From: Variovorax dokdonensis
Lineage (GTDB): Bacteria; Pseudomonadota; Gammaproteobacteria; Burkholderiales; Burkholderiaceae_C
Assembly: GCF_030316895.1 (NCBI RefSeq)
Contig: NZ_JASZYV010000001.1
Location: 1,488,001-1,552,000, forward strand
Direction: 5' to 3'
DNA length: 64,000 bases
Part shown: positions 16,778 through 30,380 of the stretch, one piece after another
Layout of the letters: the number at the start of each line of letters is the position of its first letter
Numbering within the stretch: the stretch's first letter is position 1
Notes under the pieces: model-generated
The model's database searches: none
What the model was told of the DNA's origin: nothing
Seen by the model: only the letters and a program-made list of their open reading frames with translations
Program-made: the position numbers and the translations under genes

Positions 16778-18118
16778 ATGCTTTCCGTCGTTCTTGTTCA
16801 CGGAAAGCCGCAGTTGTTGCACGACTCTTCATCAGCACTCCGTCCAGGGGTACGCAAGCGCGAAGTCTTTGGCTGGGCCATGTACGACTTCGCCAACTCC
16901 GGCTACACGACGGTGGTGATCACCGCCGTGTTCTCGGCGTACTTTGTCGGAGGCCTGGCGAAGGGCGCTCACTGGGCGACGCTCGCATGGACGAGTGCGC
17001 TGAGCCTGTCGTATGCCATCGTGATGCTCAGCATGCCGGCGCTTGGCGCCTGGGCCGACCTGCATGCCGGCAAGAAGCGCCTGTTGATGCTGGCAACCAT
17101 CGGCTGCGTGGTGGGAACGGCGTTGCTGGCGTGGACGCCGCGCTTGTCCGGCACGGAAGCCGTCATTGCCGCGATGCTGTTCATCGTGGTGTCGAACACC
17201 TTCTATTCTTACGGCGAGTCGCTCATCGCTTCATTCCTGCCCGAACTTGCCACTGCGCAGGGCATGGGCAAGGTCAGTGGCTGGGGATGGAGTTTCGGCT
17301 ACGTGGGTGGAATGCTCGCCCTTGGTATCAGCCTCGGCTACGTGCTCTGGTCGCAGGCTCAGGGCCTTCCCGCGTCGCACTTTGTTCCGGTTTGCATGTT
17401 GATCACGGCAGGCATCTATGCGGTCGCCGCGGCAGTCACCTTTTCCTTGCTGCCGGAGCGGGCGCAGCCTCGGGTGGATAGGGGTATCGGCGCGTGGCAG
17501 CAGCTGAGGTCGACCTGGCAAGGCGCGCGCCGCTACCGGGACTTCGTGTGGCTCTTGGCGTGCACCGTGTGCTACCAGGGCGGCGTCGCCGTAGCGATCA
17601 CGCTCGCGGCCATCTATGCGGAGCAGGTGATCGGCTTCAAGCCGCAAGAGACCATGGTTCTGATCTTCGTGCTGAATCTGGCGGCTGCCGGTGGCGCCTT
17701 CACCTTCGGCTATGTGCAGGACCGATTGGGTCACAGGCTGGCGCTGTCGATCACGCTGGTCGCCTGGATGGCCGTGTGCCTCATCGCCGCTTCGGTCACG
17801 ACCAAAGGGGGATTCTGGGTCGCGGCGGCTATCGCTGGCCTGGCGATGGGGTCGAGCCAGAGCGCGGGACGGGCCATGGTAGGCGTCTTGGCGCCGCCGC
17901 TGCAGATGGCGGAGTTCTTCGGGCTCTGGAGTTTCGCCACGCGGCTGGCTGCCATCATCGGTCCGCTGGCGTATGGCCTTGTGACCTGGGCCACGCACGG
18001 AAACCAGCGTGTGGCGATCCTTGCAACGACTGTGCTGTTCATCGCGGGATTGCTCTTGCTGCTTCCCATCGACATGAAGCGCGGCCGAGCAGCGGCGATC
18101 GAGAAGAGCCCAGCCTGA
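16778..18118 (+). CDS. MFS transporter of the UMF1/Atg22-like group
   Basis: About 446 residues with some twelve hydrophobic segments. The opening REVFGWAMYDFANSGYTTVVI is the hallmark of the UMF1 branch of the major facilitator superfamily, related to the vacuolar effluxer Atg22. A loop with GAWADLHAGKKR after the second segment fits the MFS A-motif position. The substrate is unknown. The start is uncertain: GTG at 16763, ATG at 16778 and a TTG at 16814 behind GGAAAG are all in frame, and the conserved region begins only near residue 30 from the ATG. Confidence 0.85.
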   Translation: MLSVVLVHGKPQLLHDSSSALRPGVRKREVFGWAMYDFANSGYTTVVITAVFSAYFVGGLAKGAHWATLAWTSALSLSYAIVMLSMPALGAWADLHAGKKRLLMLATIGCVVGTALLAWTPRLSGTEAVIAAMLFIVVSNTFYSYGESLIASFLPELATAQGMGKVSGWGWSFGYVGGMLALGISLGYVLWSQAQGLPASHFVPVCMLITAGIYAVAAAVTFSLLPERAQPRVDRGIGAWQQLRSTWQGARRYRDFVWLLACTVCYQGGVAVAITLAAIYAEQVIGFKPQETMVLIFVLNLAAAGGAFTFGYVQDRLGHRLALSITLVAWMAVCLIAASVTTKGGFWVAAAIAGLAMGSSQSAGRAMVGVLAPPLQMAEFFGLWSFATRLAAIIGPLAYGLVTWATHGNQRVAILATTVLFIAGLLLLLPIDMKRGRAAAIEKSPA

Positions 18119-18146
18119 GGGCGCTCGCGCTACGCCGCGCGGCGGC

Positions 18147-18998
18147 CTAGGCGCCGCTCTCGGGGCGCGCGGCAAAGCCCAGCCATTGCGCCGCAAACGC
18201 ATGCAAGGCTTGGGGATCGCCGCTCGTTCGGAGCTCGATGGTCGCGGGGCTGTCGAGGTCGCACTTGCGCAGCAGGCCATGCTCCGCCAGCTTGCGCCGT
18301 GCCTGTCGAGCCACGGCCGCGCCGGTGTCGATGAAGGCAACGTTCGCAGGCGCGTGACGTCGCAACGCGTCCAGCACGAAGGGATAGTGTGTGCAGCCGA
18401 GGACCACGGCGTCTGCCTCGCCCGAGCCGCTGCCCAGCGGGCCTGCTTCATCGAGGTAGCGCACCGCCAGCGCTTCGGCCAGCGGCGCATCCCCGACCTC
18501 GATGGCGCCGGCCAGGCCGTCGCAGGCAATCGCACGGACGACGAGCTTGGGGTATTGCTCGGCGATCACTTGCCTCAACGCATTGAACTTGGCGCTTTGG
18601 AGCGTGCTGCGCGTTGCGAGAACCGCCACCGTGCCACTGCGGGTTGAGGTCGCTGCAGGTTTGAGGCCAGGCTCCATGCCCACCACCGGCAGATCGGGCC
18701 AGCGCTCGCGCACGACGTGGACGGCTGCTGCGGTGGCCGTATTGCAGGCCATGACGAACAGCTTGATGCCCGGGGCGGCGTTGCGCAGTTGCTCGACCGC
18801 ATGCACCGTGCGCTCGACGACGTGCGACGGATCGCGCTCGCCGTAGGGCGCATGGGCCGAATCGGAAAAATAGACGTAGTGCTCGTCAGGCAGCTCTTCG
18901 CGCATCGCGCGAAGCACGCTCAGTCCACCGACGCCACTGTCGAAGACGCCGATGGCTGCGTCTTGCGACAGGGCTGCGGCGTTGGCCGATGGGTTCAA
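18147..18998 (-). CDS. murI: Glutamate racemase
   Basis: A 283-residue cofactor-independent racemase that makes D-glutamate for peptidoglycan. The substrate-binding opening is IGVFDSGVGGLSVL, with Asp20 and Ser21. The two catalytic cysteines are Cys85 in MACNTATA and Cys202 in GCTHYPF. I chose the TTG at 18998, which overlaps the fumarase stop as TTGA; no ATG lies between it and the conserved core. It is the second gene after fumA on the same strand, so co-transcription is likely. Confidence 0.93.
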   Translation of the reverse strand: MNPSANAAALSQDAAIGVFDSGVGGLSVLRAMREELPDEHYVYFSDSAHAPYGERDPSHVVERTVHAVEQLRNAAPGIKLFVMACNTATAAAVHVVRERWPDLPVVGMEPGLKPAATSTRSGTVAVLATRSTLQSAKFNALRQVIAEQYPKLVVRAIACDGLAGAIEVGDAPLAEALAVRYLDEAGPLGSGSGEADAVVLGCTHYPFVLDALRRHAPANVAFIDTGAAVARQARRKLAEHGLLRKCDLDSPATIELRTSGDPQALHAFAAQWLGFAARPESGA

Positions 18999-20548
18999 GC
19001 GGTGGTGAGTTCGATGCCCTTGAACTCGCCGCTGGCGATGCGCTTGCTCCACTCGGCCGGGCCGGTGATGTGCGCGCTGGTGCCGCCCGCGTCGACCGCC
19101 ACTGTGACCGGCATGTCGACCACTTCGAATTCGTAGATGGCCTCCATGCCGAGGTCTTCGAAGCCCACGACCTTGGCCTTCTTGATGGCTTTGCTGACCA
19201 GATAGGCAGCGCCGCCCACGGCCATGAGGTAGGCGCTCTTGTGCTTCTTGATGGCCTCGATGGCGACCGGGCCGCGCTCGGCCTTGCCGATCATGGCGAT
19301 CAGGCCGGTCTGCGCCAGCATCATCTCGGTGAAGCCATCCATGCGGGTAGCGGTGGTGGGACCGGCGGGTCCGACGGCCTCGTCACCGATCGGATCGACC
19401 GGGCCGACGTAGTAGATGACTCGGTTGGTGAAGTCCACCGGCAGCTTTTCGCCCTTGGCCAACATGCCTTGAATACGCTTGTGTGCGGCGTCGCGGCCGG
19501 TGAGCATCTTGCCGTTGAGCAGCAGGGTCTGGCCAGGCTTCCAGCTCGCCACCACTTCGGGCGTCAGGGTGTCGAGGTCGACGCGGGTGCTCTTTTGCGT
19601 GTCGGGTTGCCAATCGACCTTGGGCCACAGGTCGAGCGAGGGCGCCTCGAGGTAGACCGGGCCGGAGCCGTCGAGCACGAAGTGCGCGTGGCGCGTGGCC
19701 GCGCAGTTGGGGATCATGGCCACGGGCTTGCTGGCCGCGTGCGTGGGATACATCTTGATCTTGATGTCCAGCACGGTGGCCAGGCCACCCAGGCCCTGCG
19801 CGCCGATGCCCAGTGCGTTGACCTTCTCGTAGAGCTCCAGGCGCAGCTTCTCGACATCGCTCAGGTCTGCCTTGCTGGCGGCCTTGGCCTGCAGTTCGTG
19901 CATGTCCAGGTCGTCCATCAGACTTTCCTTGGCCATCAGCGCGGCCTTCTCGGCGGTGCCGCCGATACCGATGCCCAGCATGCCGGGTGGGCACCAGCCG
20001 GCGCCCATCGTCGGCACCGTCTTGAGCACCCAGTCGACCACGCTGTCGCCGGGATTGAGCATGACGAGCTTGCTCTTGTTCTCGCTGCCGCCACCCTTGG
20101 CGGCCACGGTGACTTCGACCGTGTTGCCGGGCACGATCTCTGTGAAGATCACGGCCGGCGTGTTGTCCTTGGTGTTCTTGCGAGCGAACTGGGGGTCGGC
20201 CACCACCGAGGCGCGCAGCGTGTTGTCCGGGTGGTTGTAGGCGCGGCGAACGCCTTCGTTGATGGCATCGTCCAGGCTGCCCTCGAAGCCTTCCCAGCGC
20301 ACGTCCATGCCCACCTTGAGGAACACGTTCACGATGCCGGTGTCCTGGCAGATCGGGCGGTGGCCCGTGGCGCTCATCTTGCTGTTCGTGAGGATCTGCG
20401 CCATCGCGTCCTTGGCGGCTGGGCTCTGTTCGCGCTCGTAGGCGCGGGCCAGGTGGGCGATGTAGTCGGCGGGGTGGTAGTAGCTGATGTACTGCAGCGC
20501 GGCGCTGATCGATTCGGTCAGGTCTGCGGCTTGGATGGTCGTAGGCAT
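18995..20548 (-). CDS. fumA: Class I (iron-sulfur) fumarate hydratase
   Basis: A 517-residue two-domain enzyme of the oxygen-sensitive 4Fe-4S fumarase class, converting fumarate and malate. Seen motifs include RPICQDTGIVNVF (a cluster-ligand region), GAGWCPPGMLGIGIGGTAEKA, and the C-terminal domain with GPTTATRMDGFTEMML. The ATG at 20548 begins MPTTIQAADL; a longer reading upstream lacks family sequence. The window also encodes a class II FumC at 24.7 kb, a common pairing in which the classes differ in oxygen and iron sensitivity. Confidence 0.95.
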   Translation of the reverse strand: MPTTIQAADLTESISAALQYISYYHPADYIAHLARAYEREQSPAAKDAMAQILTNSKMSATGHRPICQDTGIVNVFLKVGMDVRWEGFEGSLDDAINEGVRRAYNHPDNTLRASVVADPQFARKNTKDNTPAVIFTEIVPGNTVEVTVAAKGGGSENKSKLVMLNPGDSVVDWVLKTVPTMGAGWCPPGMLGIGIGGTAEKAALMAKESLMDDLDMHELQAKAASKADLSDVEKLRLELYEKVNALGIGAQGLGGLATVLDIKIKMYPTHAASKPVAMIPNCAATRHAHFVLDGSGPVYLEAPSLDLWPKVDWQPDTQKSTRVDLDTLTPEVVASWKPGQTLLLNGKMLTGRDAAHKRIQGMLAKGEKLPVDFTNRVIYYVGPVDPIGDEAVGPAGPTTATRMDGFTEMMLAQTGLIAMIGKAERGPVAIEAIKKHKSAYLMAVGGAAYLVSKAIKKAKVVGFEDLGMEAIYEFEVVDMPVTVAVDAGGTSAHITGPAEWSKRIASGEFKGIELTTA

Positions 20549-20650
20549 GTGATTGGATGGGTCGATCGGGGGCAGACCGCAATTATCCCATCCGTCACGC
20601 ACCGGCTGCCCGCCGTGGGACATGGCGGCAGGCACCGGCGGCAGAGCGAA

Positions 20651-21688
20651 TCAGTCGGCGCTACTGGCTGCCTTGGCCTGCGCGACCCAGTCGTCGAACT
20701 GCTTCTGATGCGCGGCGATCCAGGCGTCCGCATGGCGCGCGATGTCGGCGGGCTTGTCCTCGCCGGCGCGCATGCGCAGGTTCTGCGCGTTGATGTCGGA
20801 AATGGACAGCGTCATCAACGAGAACAGCTTGGCCGCCGCAGGGTTCTTGTCGATGAAGGCCTTGTTGGCCACGATCCATTGCTCCGACGGCAGGGTGCCG
20901 TAGTTCTTCCCGTTGGGCAGGCGGGTGTCCACCTTCTTGCCGCCAGGCGAGGACGAGAAGGGAACCTGCAGCCACACGACGTCCTTGCCGGGCACGAGCT
21001 CGGCGCTGACCCAGTAGGGCGTCCAGGTGTAGTAGAGGATCGGCTTTCCAGCCTTGTAGCGCTGGATGGTGTCCGCCATCAAGGCGGGGTAGTTGCCTTG
21101 CTTGTGCGTGACCGTATCGCGCAATTTGTAAGCCGTCAGGTGGTTCTCGATCAGCAGTTCGCAGCCCCAGCCGGGCGTGCAGCCGGTCAGATCGGCCTTG
21201 CCGTCGCGGTCGGTGTCGAACAGTGCAGCGATCTTCGGGTCGCGCAACTGGTCCACGTTCTCGATTCGATGCTTCTCGGACGTTTTGCGATCGATCAGGT
21301 AGCCCTGCACCGCGCCGCGGATGTACACGCCCCGGTGCCACAGCTTGGCGTCGCCGCCAGTGTTGGCGTAGTACGCATCATGCAGCCCGGTCCAGTGATT
21401 GGCCATGAAGGTGGCGTCGCCGTTGGCGACCGCGACGTGTGCGGTGGCGGGCTCGATCTCTTTCGTCGACGCTACCTTGTACCCGAGGCGTTCCAGGCCA
21501 CGGACCACCAGTTGCGTCTGGAAGGCTTCTTCGGCCAGCGAACTGCGCACCGGCATGACGGTGATGCCCTTGCCCGGGAGGTCGGCGGCCAGCGCGCCGG
21601 TTGCGCCCAGTGCGCCCAGGCATGCAGCGATGACGGCGCTGCGCAAAGTGCGCAGGCTGCTGAGGTTGGATCGAGTGTGAATGGTCAT
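20651..21688 (-). CDS. proX: Glycine betaine/proline ABC transporter substrate-binding protein
   Basis: A 345-residue periplasmic binding protein. A signal peptide ends in [12 protein letters not shown] (about residue 35). The mature part is of the ProX/OpuAC type, with the opening [20 protein letters not shown] and the aromatic segments [16 protein letters not shown] and [15 protein letters not shown] that supply Trp and Tyr for a quaternary-ammonium cage. It is the last gene of proV-proW-proX and lies 34 nt after proW. Confidence 0.92.
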   Translation of the reverse strand: MTIHTRSNLSSLRTLRSAVIAACLGALGATGALAADLPGKGITVMPVRSSLAEEAFQTQLVVRGLERLGYKVASTKEIEPATAHVAVANGDATFMANHWTGLHDAYYANTGGDAKLWHRGVYIRGAVQGYLIDRKTSEKHRIENVDQLRDPKIAALFDTDRDGKADLTGCTPGWGCELLIENHLTAYKLRDTVTHKQGNYPALMADTIQRYKAGKPILYYTWTPYWVSAELVPGKDVVWLQVPFSSSPGGKKVDTRLPNGKNYGTLPSEQWIVANKAFIDKNPAAAKLFSLMTLSISDINAQNLRMRAGEDKPADIARHADAWIAAHQKQFDDWVAQAKAASSAD

Positions 21689-21722
21689 CGGTAGTCTCTC
21701 CTCTCTGACGTGAATGCGGATT

Positions 21723-23015
21723 TCAATGCGAAGCGGTGGCGGCCAGTCCTCCGCCGGAGGCTGCGGCGGCGATACCCGGCGAGGCGGGTGGGGCCGAAGC
21801 AGCCGAGGCGGCGGAGCGCGGCTTCGCCAGTCCCAACAGCAGGCCGACCGGCCCGCTGCGCCAGCGCTGGCCTGCGGCGCGTTGAGGGCGCCCCATCGCC
21901 TGCGTGAGGCGGTCGAGCGAGATCGCCAGCAGGACGATGCCGAGCCCACCCACGGTCGCCAGTCCCATGTCCAGCCGGCCAATGCCGCGCAGGACCATCT
22001 GGCCCAGGCCGCCGACCGCGATCATCGAAGCAATGACCACCATCGACAGCGACATCATCAGTGCCTGGTTAATGCCCGCCATGATCGAAGGCATGGCAAG
22101 CGGCAACTGCACCTTGAGCAACAGTTGCATGGGGGACGCACCGTACGAGCGCGCGGCCTCTACCAGATCAGGCCTGACCTGGCGCAGGCCCAGGTCGGTC
22201 AGACGCACCAGTGGGGCCAGCGCAAAGATGACAGTGACGATCACGCCCGGCACGTTGCCGATGCCGAACAGCATGACCACTGGGACCAGGTAGACGAAGG
22301 CGGGCGTGGTCTGCATGGCGTCCAGCAGCGGGCGCATGAAGCGCTGGAGCCGGTCGCTGCGCGCCAGCAGCACGCCCAGCGGCAGGCCGATGACCATGCA
22401 GAACACAAGCGACGTCAGCACCAGCGACAGCGTCGTCATGGCCTCGGGCCAGATGCCGAGCATGGCAATCACCGAAAGCGCAATGCCGATGCCAATGGCC
22501 ACGCCGCGGCCTGCGAATTGCCATGCCAGCAAGGCCACGATCGCGATCACAGCGGGCGCGGGCAGAGCGGTCAGGGCGTCTTCGATGCCGCCGAGCGCAT
22601 GGTCGACAGGCACGCGCACTGAAAGGAAAAGAGGGCGGAAATGAGTGACGACCCAATCCAGTCCCTGGTTGATCCACTGTTCGACGGGCAAAGTGCCATC
22701 CCAGAGTTGATGGAGCGCGAAGCCGCCGGCCGAATGCGCGTCCGGGGCAGCAGCAACCGCGTTGCTCGCCGCATGGGCGACCTGGGTCGGTGCGTCGATG
22801 GCGCCCGCGCCACTTGCGACCGGGTCCATGCTGCCGGTCCAGGGATCGAGGTAGGTCTGAGGGGCCGCTTGGACAGCAGGCATTGCGCCGGCATTGGCCG
22901 ATGGGTCGGCAGCGCTTGCATTGACGGCGGAGCTTGCCTGGCCGACGGCGGCCCAGGGATCGGCCACGGTCGATGCGGATTCGGCGGTCGTGGTGTTGGA
23001 TGCGAGTTCGGTCAT
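21723..23015 (-). CDS. proW: Glycine betaine/proline ABC transporter permease
   Basis: A 430-residue permease. The first 100 or so residues are an Ala/Pro/Ser-rich tail. Membrane helices begin near 140 and include the ABC permease coupling segment [27 protein letters not shown] second low-complexity Ala/Ser/Pro tail follows the last helix from about 385. E. coli ProW also has a long N-terminal tail, so the first feature is in keeping; the C-terminal one is less usual. The gene lies between proV (19 nt upstream) and proX. Confidence 0.92.
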   Translation of the reverse strand: MTELASNTTTAESASTVADPWAAVGQASSAVNASAADPSANAGAMPAVQAAPQTYLDPWTGSMDPVASGAGAIDAPTQVAHAASNAVAAAPDAHSAGGFALHQLWDGTLPVEQWINQGLDWVVTHFRPLFLSVRVPVDHALGGIEDALTALPAPAVIAIVALLAWQFAGRGVAIGIGIALSVIAMLGIWPEAMTTLSLVLTSLVFCMVIGLPLGVLLARSDRLQRFMRPLLDAMQTTPAFVYLVPVVMLFGIGNVPGVIVTVIFALAPLVRLTDLGLRQVRPDLVEAARSYGASPMQLLLKVQLPLAMPSIMAGINQALMMSLSMVVIASMIAVGGLGQMVLRGIGRLDMGLATVGGLGIVLLAISLDRLTQAMGRPQRAAGQRWRSGPVGLLLGLAKPRSAASAASAPPASPGIAAAASGGGLAATASH

Positions 23016-23034
23016 GAAGGGCTCTCCTCGTTTC

Positions 23035-24261
23035 TCAATGCGCCACGGCGGTGCCGGCTTCGATATGCGGGGTGTCGCGGTCGAGGAACTTCAACAAGGT
23101 GGTCTTGCTGATGACGCCACGGAAGCGACCGTCCTGGACCACCGGCAACGGGCAGGGCGCCTGCGCCAGATGGCCGAAGAGATCCGCCACGGGTTGGTCG
23201 GCTTCGATCGTCTGCACCTGGGGCAGCAAGGCCGCATGCAAGCCCAGTGGCCCGGTGTGGCCGCGCAGCGCGGCGCGCAGCGAGTCGGCCGAGACGGCGC
23301 CCAGGTAGCGTCGATCCGGGCTGAGCACGTAGGCGAAATCGCGATCCTGGTCTTCCAGCATGCTCAGCGCCGCGCGGCAGCCGCGATCGGCATGCTCGCT
23401 GACCACGGTGGGCGCCCGACGTGCGATGTCGCCCGCCTTGAACACCACCGACGCGTCCACGCCGCGCACGAAATCGCGCACGTAGTCGTTGGCGGGATTG
23501 CGCAGGATGTCATCGGGCGTACCGACCTGGACCACTTGGCCGTCTTTCATGATGGCGATGCGGTCGCCGATGCGCATGGCTTCGTCCAGGTCGTGCGAGA
23601 TGAAGACGATCGTCCGGCGCTTGACCTGCTGCAGCCGCAGCAACTCGGACTGCATCTCGGTGCGGATGATCGGGTCGAGGGCCGAGAACGCTTCGTCCAT
23701 CAGCAGGATCGACGGGTCGGAGGCCAGCGCGCGGGCCAGGCCGACGCGCTGCTGCATCCCGCCCGACAGTTCATCGGGGTAGCTCTGGCCCCAACCTGCG
23801 AGCCCCACTTGTTCCAGCGCGGCATCTGCCAGCGGGAGGCGTTCCGCGCGGCTCACGCCGGCCAATTCAAGTCCGAAGGCAGCGTTGGCCTGCACGTTCA
23901 TGTGCGGCATCAGGGCAAAGGACTGGAACACCATGCTGATGTCCTTGCGCCGAAGCTCGCGCAACTGCGCGTCGCTGTATCGATTGATGTCGGCACCGTC
24001 GATGACGATCCGGCCGGCGGTCGGCTCGATCAGTCGGTTGATGAGGCGCACGAGCGTGGACTTGCCCGAACCCGACAGACCCATGACGACGAAGATCTCG
24101 CCGGCGCCAATCTCGAAGGATGCGTCGAAGACGCCGATGGACTGGCCGGTGCGCTCCAGCACCTGCTGCTTGGTGGCGCCCTTGCGCACCAATTCCATGG
24201 CTTGTTGTGGACGATCGCCGAACACCTTGAAGACGTGGTCGATCTCGATGGACTTGGCCAT
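23035..24261 (-). CDS. proV: Glycine betaine/proline ABC transporter ATPase with CBS domains
   Basis: A 408-residue ATPase. Walker A is GLSGSGKST at 61-69, the signature is [16 protein letters not shown], and Walker B is [13 protein letters not shown]. About 125 C-terminal residues form a pair of CBS domains, the region that senses ionic strength in related osmoregulated importers. The ATG at 24261 sits behind a perfect AGGAGG. A promoter at 24573-24602 would give a leader of about 300 nt before this first gene of the operon. Confidence 0.95.
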   Translation of the reverse strand: MAKSIEIDHVFKVFGDRPQQAMELVRKGATKQQVLERTGQSIGVFDASFEIGAGEIFVVMGLSGSGKSTLVRLINRLIEPTAGRIVIDGADINRYSDAQLRELRRKDISMVFQSFALMPHMNVQANAAFGLELAGVSRAERLPLADAALEQVGLAGWGQSYPDELSGGMQQRVGLARALASDPSILLMDEAFSALDPIIRTEMQSELLRLQQVKRRTIVFISHDLDEAMRIGDRIAIMKDGQVVQVGTPDDILRNPANDYVRDFVRGVDASVVFKAGDIARRAPTVVSEHADRGCRAALSMLEDQDRDFAYVLSPDRRYLGAVSADSLRAALRGHTGPLGLHAALLPQVQTIEADQPVADLFGHLAQAPCPLPVVQDGRFRGVISKTTLLKFLDRDTPHIEAGTAVAH

Positions 24262-24566
24262 GTTTTTTCCTCCTTTTTCTCGTGACACGCGCGATGCCCC
24301 TGCGGCGCGCACTGACGCCAAGTCGCTTCTCGATCGCTTTGGCACTTGGCTGGGGCGAAAGATCGACGACGGTGACGGCGCGCGGGATGGCGTGGCATCG
24401 GCCCCCGGAAGTTCCGGGGCAATAGGCCGGGGCACCCATGGCCCGGCAAAGAACAAACCAGTGCCGCGACGGGACGCATGTTCAGTCCGCGAGTAGCACC
24501 GGCGAGATTCTTCGAGCATCCCGAAGCGGCAGTGCCGCGCCAGATACCCAAACGAATCGTTTGAAG
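24262..24566 (-). other. Long 5' leader of proVWX, candidate structured RNA
   Basis: These roughly 305 nt separate the predicted start point from proV and hold no credible gene. Two strong stems lie back to back on the transcript: GCCGGGCC with its partner at 24426-24447, and the near-palindrome GCCCCGGAACTTCCGGGGGC at 24401-24420. Nearer the 5' end the 13-nt palindrome GCGGCACTGCCGC is present, and its first nine bases, GCGGCACTG, recur later. I do not recognise a known riboswitch class. Confidence 0.45.
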
Positions 24567-24572
24567 CCGTCG

Positions 24573-24602
24573 ATAATAACTTCACGGCATGAGGTAAGTC
24601 AA
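24573..24602 (-). promoter_or_regulatory. Sigma70-type promoter for proVWX
   Basis: On the minus strand TTGACT (24602-24597) and TATTAT (24578-24573) are 18 bp apart. This predicts transcription from about 24566 towards proV. Confidence 0.65.
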
Positions 24603-24714
24603 ACGTGCGAACCGGCGAACCAGGGAACTGGCGTGGGAAAAGCATGCCGTCGCATGCGCGGGGCATTCGCCGGCGCTATGGTGCGACTACCTTTCTACCA
24701 ATCCGGGAATCAAG

Positions 24715-26115
<1,401 letters not shown>

Positions 26116-26128
26116 GCGGCCTTGCGAA

Positions 26129-26743
26129 TCAGTGCTTCTCGCCGTTGCCCATCATCAGGCGATCGGTATAGGCGATGGCCATGGCCGACAGCAGGAAGGC
26201 GACGTGGATCACCGTCTGCGCGATCAGCACCTTCTCGGTGTAGTTGTCTGCGTTGATGAAGGTCTTGAGCAGGTGGATCGAGCTGATGCCGATGATCGAC
26301 ATTGCCAGCTTCACCTTGAGCACAGACGCATTCACGTGGCTGAGCCACTCGGGCTGGTCGGGGTGCCCCGTCAGGTCCATGCGGCTGACGAAAGTTTCGT
26401 AGCCGCCGACGATCACCATGATCAGCAGGTTGGAGATCATCACCACGTCGATCAGCGCCAGCACCACCAGCATGATCACCGTCTCGTTGAGCGTGGTGAT
26501 GGGAGCGCTGGTCTTGTAGCCGATGCTGGTGACCAGTGCCTGCAGCGCCTTCTCGCTTCCGAACGCCGCCTCGACAAGGTGCAGCAGTTCGACCAGGAAG
26601 TGAACCACATACACGCCCTGGGCAATGATCAACCCCAGGTACAGCGGCAGTTGTAGCCAGCGGCTGGCGAAGATCAGCTTGGGCAGGGGACGCATCGGCG
26701 AGGACGATCCTCCGGGCGGAAGCAACGGGTTGGGCATGGACAT
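26129..26743 (-). CDS. UPF0114 (YqhA-type) inner-membrane protein
   Basis: A 204-residue protein with about four membrane helices, matching the UPF0114/TIGR00645 family. Family landmarks are [15 protein letters not shown], the central [19 protein letters not shown] and the helix [19 protein letters not shown]. The function of the family is not established. It stands alone, convergent with fumC and divergent from acs. Confidence 0.9.
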   Translation of the reverse strand: MSMPNPLLPPGGSSSPMRPLPKLIFASRWLQLPLYLGLIIAQGVYVVHFLVELLHLVEAAFGSEKALQALVTSIGYKTSAPITTLNETVIMLVVLALIDVVMISNLLIMVIVGGYETFVSRMDLTGHPDQPEWLSHVNASVLKVKLAMSIIGISSIHLLKTFINADNYTEKVLIAQTVIHVAFLLSAMAIAYTDRLMMGNGEKH

Positions 26744-26925
26744 GGGGAAATCAGGGATGGTCAGACATCCGGGCTTGGATGCAGTGCCAGGGATTCTATG
26801 GTGCGATTGTGTCCAAGCTCGCGGGCATGATTGGCAAGGGCTACCATCCAGCGAGCGTCAGTGGCCCGTAAGTACGAGGCGCCCATAATTTCCGCTGTAC
26901 CCGTTGAATACTGGAGACAAGCTGC

Positions 26926-28923
<1,998 letters not shown>

Positions 28924-28933
28924 GCGCACCCCT

Positions 28934-28988
28934 GACTCGCCCGGCCGGTGCGAGTCCTTCAGCGGCCGCGCCCGTGTCCCACACGGGC
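28934..28988 (+). terminator. Two tandem hairpins after acs
   Basis: GACTCGC and GCGAGTC (28934-28956) and GCCCGTGT and ACACGGGC (28970-28988) form perfect stems. Neither is followed by a T-run. They may attenuate or terminate acs transcription before the LapA-like gene. Confidence 0.4.
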
Positions 28989-29048
28989 CGGACCTGGACT
29001 TGGGTTACAAACGCACCTACAAACCCAACGTCAGGAGGAAGTTCAATC

Positions 29049-29549
29049 ATGCGTCTTCGAACCGGAATCGTCCTGCTCGTCGTGCTGCTCATTGCGGCAC
29101 TGGCGGCACTCAACTGGACGCAACTTTCAACGCCCACGACCATGTCGCTGGGCTTCATGGAAACGACTGCGCCGCTGGGGCTGATCATGCTCGGCCTGAC
29201 CATTGCGCTGGGCGTCATCTGCCTGGCCTATGTGCTGTATCTGCAAAGCACCGTGATGCTCGAGACGCGCCGGCATTCGAAGGAAATGCAGGTTCAGCGC
29301 GAGCTGGCCGACAAGGCCGAGGCCTCGCGCTTCACCGAACTGCGGACCTACCTGGATGCGCAGGAACAGGCGCGCGCCGCCCAACTGGCCGAGGCGCAGC
29401 GCCAGTTCATCGCGCGGGTGGAGCACTTGGAGGCCGCGTTCAAGTCACGCGTCGATCAGTCCGACAACACCACGGCCGCGCACATCGGGCAATTGGAAGA
29501 TCGCATCGAGCGCCAGAAGGCGCCGACCGACATCAACCCTCAGATCTGA
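29049..29549 (+). CDS. LapA-like (DUF1049) membrane protein with coiled coil
   Basis: A 166-residue protein with two N-terminal membrane segments (about 4-22 and 37-65), then a long charged helix rich in Gln, Arg, Ala and Glu that should form a cytoplasmic coiled coil. The layout resembles small LapA-domain proteins, which in E. coli act in lipopolysaccharide assembly; the link here is by layout only. The ATG at 29049 follows AGGAGG with rather long spacing. An upstream in-frame extension overlaps acs and is not real. Confidence 0.7.
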   Translation: MRLRTGIVLLVVLLIAALAALNWTQLSTPTTMSLGFMETTAPLGLIMLGLTIALGVICLAYVLYLQSTVMLETRRHSKEMQVQRELADKAEASRFTELRTYLDAQEQARAAQLAEAQRQFIARVEHLEAAFKSRVDQSDNTTAAHIGQLEDRIERQKAPTDINPQI

Positions 29550-29577
29550 AAGCCCGCAGGGCAGCAGAAGCCGGCTG

Positions 29578-29886
29578 CTATTTCGCCTGAAGCACCCAGG
29601 CGGCCAGCTTCTTCGCGTCGGCCTCGCTCACCTGCGTGTTGGCAGGCATGGGCACTGGGCCCCAAACGCCGGAGCCACCCTTGAGGATCTTGGTGGCAAG
29701 CTTGTCCACGGCGCCGGCATCGTCCTTGTACTTGGCGGCCACGTCCTTGAATGACGGGCCGATCACCTTCTTGTCGACCGCATGGCAGGTCATGCAGTTC
29801 TTCGACTTGGCCAGTTCCAGGTCGGCCAGAGCAGGCGCCGAGACCCCGGCGGACAGGCAAAGAAAAAACAACAGCGAGCGCATCAT
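29578..29886 (-). CDS. Small periplasmic cytochrome c (c551/c552 type)
   Basis: A 102-residue class I cytochrome c. The signal peptide is about 21 residues (ending SAPALA). The heme-attachment motif is CMTCH at residues 31-35. A Met ligand lies in GPVPMPANTQVSEADAKKLAAWVL, with the usual Pro-rich segment. It would shuttle electrons in the periplasm; the partner oxidase or reductase cannot be told from the neighbours. Confidence 0.93.
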   Translation of the reverse strand: MMRSLLFFLCLSAGVSAPALADLELAKSKNCMTCHAVDKKVIGPSFKDVAAKYKDDAGAVDKLATKILKGGSGVWGPVPMPANTQVSEADAKKLAAWVLQAK

Positions 29887-30005
29887 GGGAACCTCGCGCA
29901 GTCAAGGCTGCGCTACATTTGGTGACTATTGGTTCATTGTAGGCAGTGCATGGGCACCCGACGAGTCGGTGTTGCACATCTGCCGCTGAATGCGGAGCGT
30001 AAACG

Positions 30006-30260
30006 ATGTGGTTCCTTGGCCTGGGCCTGCTGCTGGTGGCCCTCAAATTCTTCGAGGTGGGGCCGGTCGCGCAGTGGAGCTGGCTCGTCGTTCTGTCGCC
30101 ATTCGGCTTGGCGCTGGCCTGGTGGGCCTGGGCGGATTGGTCCGGCTATACCAAACGCAAGGCCATGGAGCGGGAGGAAGTGCGTCGCCAGGACCGCATC
30201 GATCGCCAGCGCAGCCAACTGGGCATGCTGAACAGCCGCTCCCGCGACCGGCGCCGCTGA
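30006..30260 (+). CDS. Small Trp-rich membrane protein (TIGR04438 type)
   Basis: An 84-residue protein with a start-to-middle double hydrophobic stretch containing six Trp (WFLGLGLLL, QWSWLVVLSPFG, WWAWADWSGYTKRKAMEREE), then a basic Arg-rich tail ending RSRDRRR. This is the pattern of the TIGR04438 family found mainly in Burkholderiales. No function is known. The start ATG lies 3 nt after TAAACG without a strong ribosome site. Confidence 0.8.
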   Translation: MWFLGLGLLLVALKFFEVGPVAQWSWLVVLSPFGLALAWWAWADWSGYTKRKAMEREEVRRQDRIDRQRSQLGMLNSRSRDRRR

Positions 30261-30380
30261 TTTCGGCCACGCGCCCGACCAGCTCGCTGTTCGCGTTCGC
30301 GACAACGCGTCGCTCCCATGCCTGCAGCGCTCGGGCATTGCACCCATACTGCAGCGTTCATCAGCTAAGGAGATCCATGG

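Noticed and set aside
18989..21694. A 901-codon plus-strand frame across fumA and proX
   Set aside because: It is the mirror of two well-identified minus-strand genes and has no recognisable protein features.
24262..24666. N-terminal extension of proV by about 135 codons
   Set aside because: It covers the predicted leader and promoter, while a perfect AGGAGG stands before the ATG at 24261 and the family starts there.
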